From the NCBI RefSeq assembly GCF_001443045.1, contig NZ_LKPJ01000009.1, positions 1,433 through 46,396 on the forward strand: 44,964 nt of DNA, written 5' to 3'. The notes below the pieces were generated by a model, which worked only from the letters and a program-made list of their open reading frames with translations, was not told the origin of the DNA and ran no database searches. The position numbers and the translations under genes are program-made. Every line of letters starts with the position of its first letter. Position 1 is the first letter of the stretch. Origin of the DNA: Burkholderia ambifaria. Lineage in GTDB: Bacteria > Pseudomonadota > Gammaproteobacteria > Burkholderiales > Burkholderiaceae. Below, piece after piece: positions 42,735 to 44,964 of the stretch.

Positions 42735-43409
42735 ATGACAGTGTCCAACGAGCAGCGCAGCACACGAAAGCGGCGCACTTCGACTGCCACCGCAGCAGCG
42801 AGCAACCCCGACGGTTTGCGGGCGCAAGGCCTGCGCACGCGCAACACGATCATTCGCGTCGCGCGCAAGCTGCTGCTGGAAGGCGGCCCGCTGGAATTCT
42901 CGCAGCGCGCGGTCGCCGCTGCCGCTGGAATCAGCGTCAGCAATCTGCAGTACTACTTCCCGACCCGGATCGCCGTGTTGCGGGCCGTCATCGAGCCGGT
43001 CATCCAGACGTATCTCGACGACATGAAGCGCGCGATCAGCAGCGACGCGTCGCCGCGCGACGTGTTCGAAGAGATGTTGGTGCGTTCGGTCGGCGATGCG
43101 AAGGATGCCAAGTACAACGCGCTGTTCCGGCATTTCCTGTCGTTCGCGGCGACCGATGCCGAGTGCTTCAAGCTCTACGACGAGTGGTACGCGACGCTCA
43201 CGCGCGACCTCGCGCAACTGCTGCGTGCCGTCAATCCCGCGTTCGGTGCGGCCGACAGCAAGCACGCGGCGACGATGCTCATCGCACTGGCGGACGGTCT
43301 CGCGATGCAGTACGGCACCGGGCGGCAGACGCAGGCACTCGACGCGTATTTCATCGCGACGTCGCGCGCGATTGCATACGGCACGCTGACGGCATCCGCC
43401 ACGAGCTAG
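42735..43409 (+). CDS. TetR-family transcriptional regulator
   Basis: A 224-residue regulator. After a basic 28-residue lead, the TetR helix-turn-helix spans about 29-80: RNTIIRVARKLLLEGG, FSQRAVAAAAGISVSNLQYYFPTR. The C-terminal ligand domain has no named signature. The N-terminal basic stretch is longer than usual, so a start some codons later is possible. A palindromic operator overlaps its promoter. Its position between the P3 unit and the P4 acyl-CoA dehydrogenase suggests a pathway-specific regulator, but whether it acts at P1-P4 is not shown. Confidence 0.88.
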   Translation: MTVSNEQRSTRKRRTSTATAAASNPDGLRAQGLRTRNTIIRVARKLLLEGGPLEFSQRAVAAAAGISVSNLQYYFPTRIAVLRAVIEPVIQTYLDDMKRAISSDASPRDVFEEMLVRSVGDAKDAKYNALFRHFLSFAATDAECFKLYDEWYATLTRDLAQLLRAVNPAFGAADSKHAATMLIALADGLAMQYGTGRQTQALDAYFIATSRAIAYGTLTASATS

Positions 43410-43444
43410 TCACGCGTTCCTCGTGGCGACGATGCGCGAAGAGG

Positions 43445-43516
43445 CAGGGGAATACCCTGTCTTTTTTTTGCTTCCTATGTTTGTCACTATGACCTATGTT
43501 TGGTATGTATTACTAG
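43445..43516 (+). promoter_or_regulatory. Island promoter element P4
   Basis: GGGAATACCC (43448-43457) sits in the hairpin CAGGG-GAATA-CCCTG, followed by TGTC and eight T, so it also works as an intrinsic terminator for tetR. The perfect inverted repeat GTCA-CTA-TGAC is at 43483-43493, TGACCTA starts at 43490 (42 bp after GGG), and the -10-like TACTAG is at 43511-43516. The leader to the acyl-CoA dehydrogenase is about 60 nt. Confidence 0.72.
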
Positions 43517-43581
43517 ATATGGGATGGCCGGGCACGTCCGCTGCCTGGTCGACATGACTGGAGTCCAGGAGGGGAACGGAG

Positions 43582-44871
43582 ATGATTCGTCTGAACAAGT
43601 CCGCGGCGCTGCCGCTGGTCGGATTGACCGGTTTCGAGACGCCGCTGAGCGAAGAGGAAAACGCAATTCAGCACACGGTTCACCGCTTCGCGCGCGACGT
43701 GCTGCGGCCGATCGGCCGCGAGCTCGACCGGATGACGCCGGAGGAGGTGATTGCGCCCGGCTCGCCGTACTGGGCCGCGATCGTCGAGAGCGCGAAGCTC
43801 GGGCTCGATCCGCAACTGATCGCGCAGTTTCCGCCGGAAACCGCGGTGCGTATCGAGTCGCTGATCGGCGAGGAGCTCGGCTGGGGCGACTCGGGTCTCG
43901 CCGTGTCGATCGGCGCCGCGACGATGCCGCTGATGATGGCGCATTCCGTCGGCAACCCGGAGCTGGTCGAGATGTGCGAGGGCAAGGTCGGCTGCTGGAT
44001 GAACACGCAGCCCGATCGCGGCTCCGACGCGGCGATCCTGTATCGGCAGGAACTCGGCGCGAACGGCCGGCAGCCGGTCGGCAACGTGAGCGCGAAGGTC
44101 GGCGCCGACGAGATCGTGATCAACGGGCAGAGCTCCGCGTGGATCTCGAACGGGTCGGTTGCGCAGGTCGCGCTCGCGTACATGGCGGCCGACTACGGCG
44201 ACGGATTCTACGGCGAGGGCGAGCGCAGCATGTTCACCAACGGCATCGCGATGATCCTGCCGCTCGATCTGCCGGGCGTGTCGCGCGGCAAGCCGCTCGA
44301 CAAGATCGGCCAGCGCTCGTTGCCGCAGGGCGAGATCTATTTCGACAACGTGAAGGTGCCGAAGCGCTTCGCGATCGCGCTGAAGGACGATTATCTGGGC
44401 AATCTCGCGTCGACGTGGTCGTATGCCGGCACGCACATGTGCCAGGTATTCGTCGGCGTGGCGCGCGCGGCGTTCGAACTCGCGCTCGCGTATTGCCACG
44501 AGCGCAAGCAGGGTGGCGCGCTGCTGATGGATCACCAGATGACGCACCTGCGCATCGGCGAGATGCTGCGCCGGCTGGAGATGGCGCGCGCGATCGCGCG
44601 GCGCAGCCTCGCGTTTTCGCGCATGTCGCCGCAGAGCCATCCGTATGCGACCGCGCAGGCGAAGGTGAGCGTGACCGAGGAAGCGATGAAGGTAACGCAC
44701 GAGGCGTTTCAGCTGTTCGGCGGCAATGGGACCACGCGCGAGTTTCCGATCGAGAAGCTGTTCCGCGACGTGCGTTCGGCGCTGATCGAGGACGGCGAGA
44801 ACTACGTCCTCGCGTCGCGGCTCGGCGTGCTGGCCGGGGAGCTTTATCAGAACGGGTGGACGCGGGAGTAA
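43582..44871 (+). CDS. Acyl-CoA dehydrogenase family protein
   Basis: A 429-residue flavoprotein of the acyl-CoA dehydrogenase fold. It has an N-terminal helical domain (EEENAIQHTVHRFARDVL), a middle beta domain (WISNGSVAQVALAYM and the KIGQRSLPQGEIYFDNVKVP segment) and a C-terminal helical domain ending HEAFQLFGGNGTTREFPIEKLFRDVR. The usual catalytic glutamate position could not be fixed by eye. The expected reaction is 2,3-dehydrogenation of an acyl-CoA in the island's beta-oxidation steps. It is a single gene under P4, with GGGGAACGGAG before the ATG. Confidence 0.9.
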   Translation: MIRLNKSAALPLVGLTGFETPLSEEENAIQHTVHRFARDVLRPIGRELDRMTPEEVIAPGSPYWAAIVESAKLGLDPQLIAQFPPETAVRIESLIGEELGWGDSGLAVSIGAATMPLMMAHSVGNPELVEMCEGKVGCWMNTQPDRGSDAAILYRQELGANGRQPVGNVSAKVGADEIVINGQSSAWISNGSVAQVALAYMAADYGDGFYGEGERSMFTNGIAMILPLDLPGVSRGKPLDKIGQRSLPQGEIYFDNVKVPKRFAIALKDDYLGNLASTWSYAGTHMCQVFVGVARAAFELALAYCHERKQGGALLMDHQMTHLRIGEMLRRLEMARAIARRSLAFSRMSPQSHPYATAQAKVSVTEEAMKVTHEAFQLFGGNGTTREFPIEKLFRDVRSALIEDGENYVLASRLGVLAGELYQNGWTRE

Positions 44872-44882
44872 GCGCGCGCCGC

Positions 44883-44912
44883 GGCCGGGCTTCCCGCCGC
44901 CGCCTGGTTTTT
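44883..44912 (+). terminator. Probable intrinsic terminator after acyl-CoA dehydrogenase
   Basis: GGCCGGG and CCCGCC can pair with one bulged C around a CTT loop, and a run of five T follows at 44908-44912 after a short GC-rich spacer. It starts 12 bp after the stop. The gap between stem and T-run makes it moderate. Confidence 0.4.
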
Positions 44913-44964
44913 GTAAAAGAAGCCACGGCGCAGGCATCGGCGGGCGGGTGCCCGTGTCACGGGC

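Overview
The window looks like an accessory stretch of a Burkholderia-type chromosome (Betaproteobacteria). The coding DNA is very GC-rich with G/C-ending codons, and the families present (chrBA, dmeRF, ACS-type MFS carriers, DUF1302/DUF1329/MMPL/YCF48 modules) are typical of that group. Species is inferred, not shown. Thirty-two intact genes, one gene cut by the left edge, two decayed genes and a set of regulatory sites are described.

Layout. (1) 1-117: start of an IS110-type transposase cut by the left edge. (2) 331-5652: metal resistance. chrBA (chromate) points left. A nickel/cobalt unit points right: RcnR-like dmeR, dmeF, a DUF1289 gene and an MFS carrier, with two G/C-tract operators in front. 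(3) 6000-7304: a DctA-type dicarboxylate carrier. (4) 7574-8683: a solitary IS605-type tnpB with a predicted omegaRNA end, inserted just upstream of a secreted beta-propeller gene. (5) 10781-20772: a GNAT gene, then a leftward operon (PdxA-like dehydrogenase, RhmD-like dehydratase, DHDPS-like lyase, MFS, YncE-like propeller, lactonase-like amidohydrolase). It is divergent from a LysR regulator. A second MFS gene carries a matching operator, so it probably belongs to the same sugar-acid or lactone regulon. A 9-bp tandem repeat separates the LysR and second MFS genes. (6) 21066-22640: a small membrane protein and a decayed response-regulator/histidine-kinase locus.

(7) 22786-44871: a large catabolic island, the most interesting part. 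It encodes two paralogous Tat-exported flavin amine oxidases, each followed by a membrane-anchored dihaem c4-like cytochrome; a PhyH dioxygenase; a RidA-like protein lacking the usual arginine; a DUF1329/DUF1302/MMPL/YCF48 envelope module; a saccharopine-dehydrogenase-like reductase; an acyl-CoA ligase; an SCP-x-like thiolase; a DAO-type FAD oxidoreductase; a TetR regulator with a perfect 9-bp-arm operator; and an acyl-CoA dehydrogenase.

Four transcription units of this island (starting at 23031, 26482, 37086 and 43582) are each preceded by the same roughly 70-75-bp element. It has GGGAATACCC, a T-tract, a TGTCA-N-TGACCTA region 41-43 bp downstream, and a -10-like hexamer 21-22 bp further on. 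This points to one dedicated regulon. The best reading is uptake and breakdown of a hydrophobic amine: periplasmic amine dehydrogenation into cytochrome c, then CoA activation and beta-oxidation-like steps. The substrate is not identifiable from sequence.
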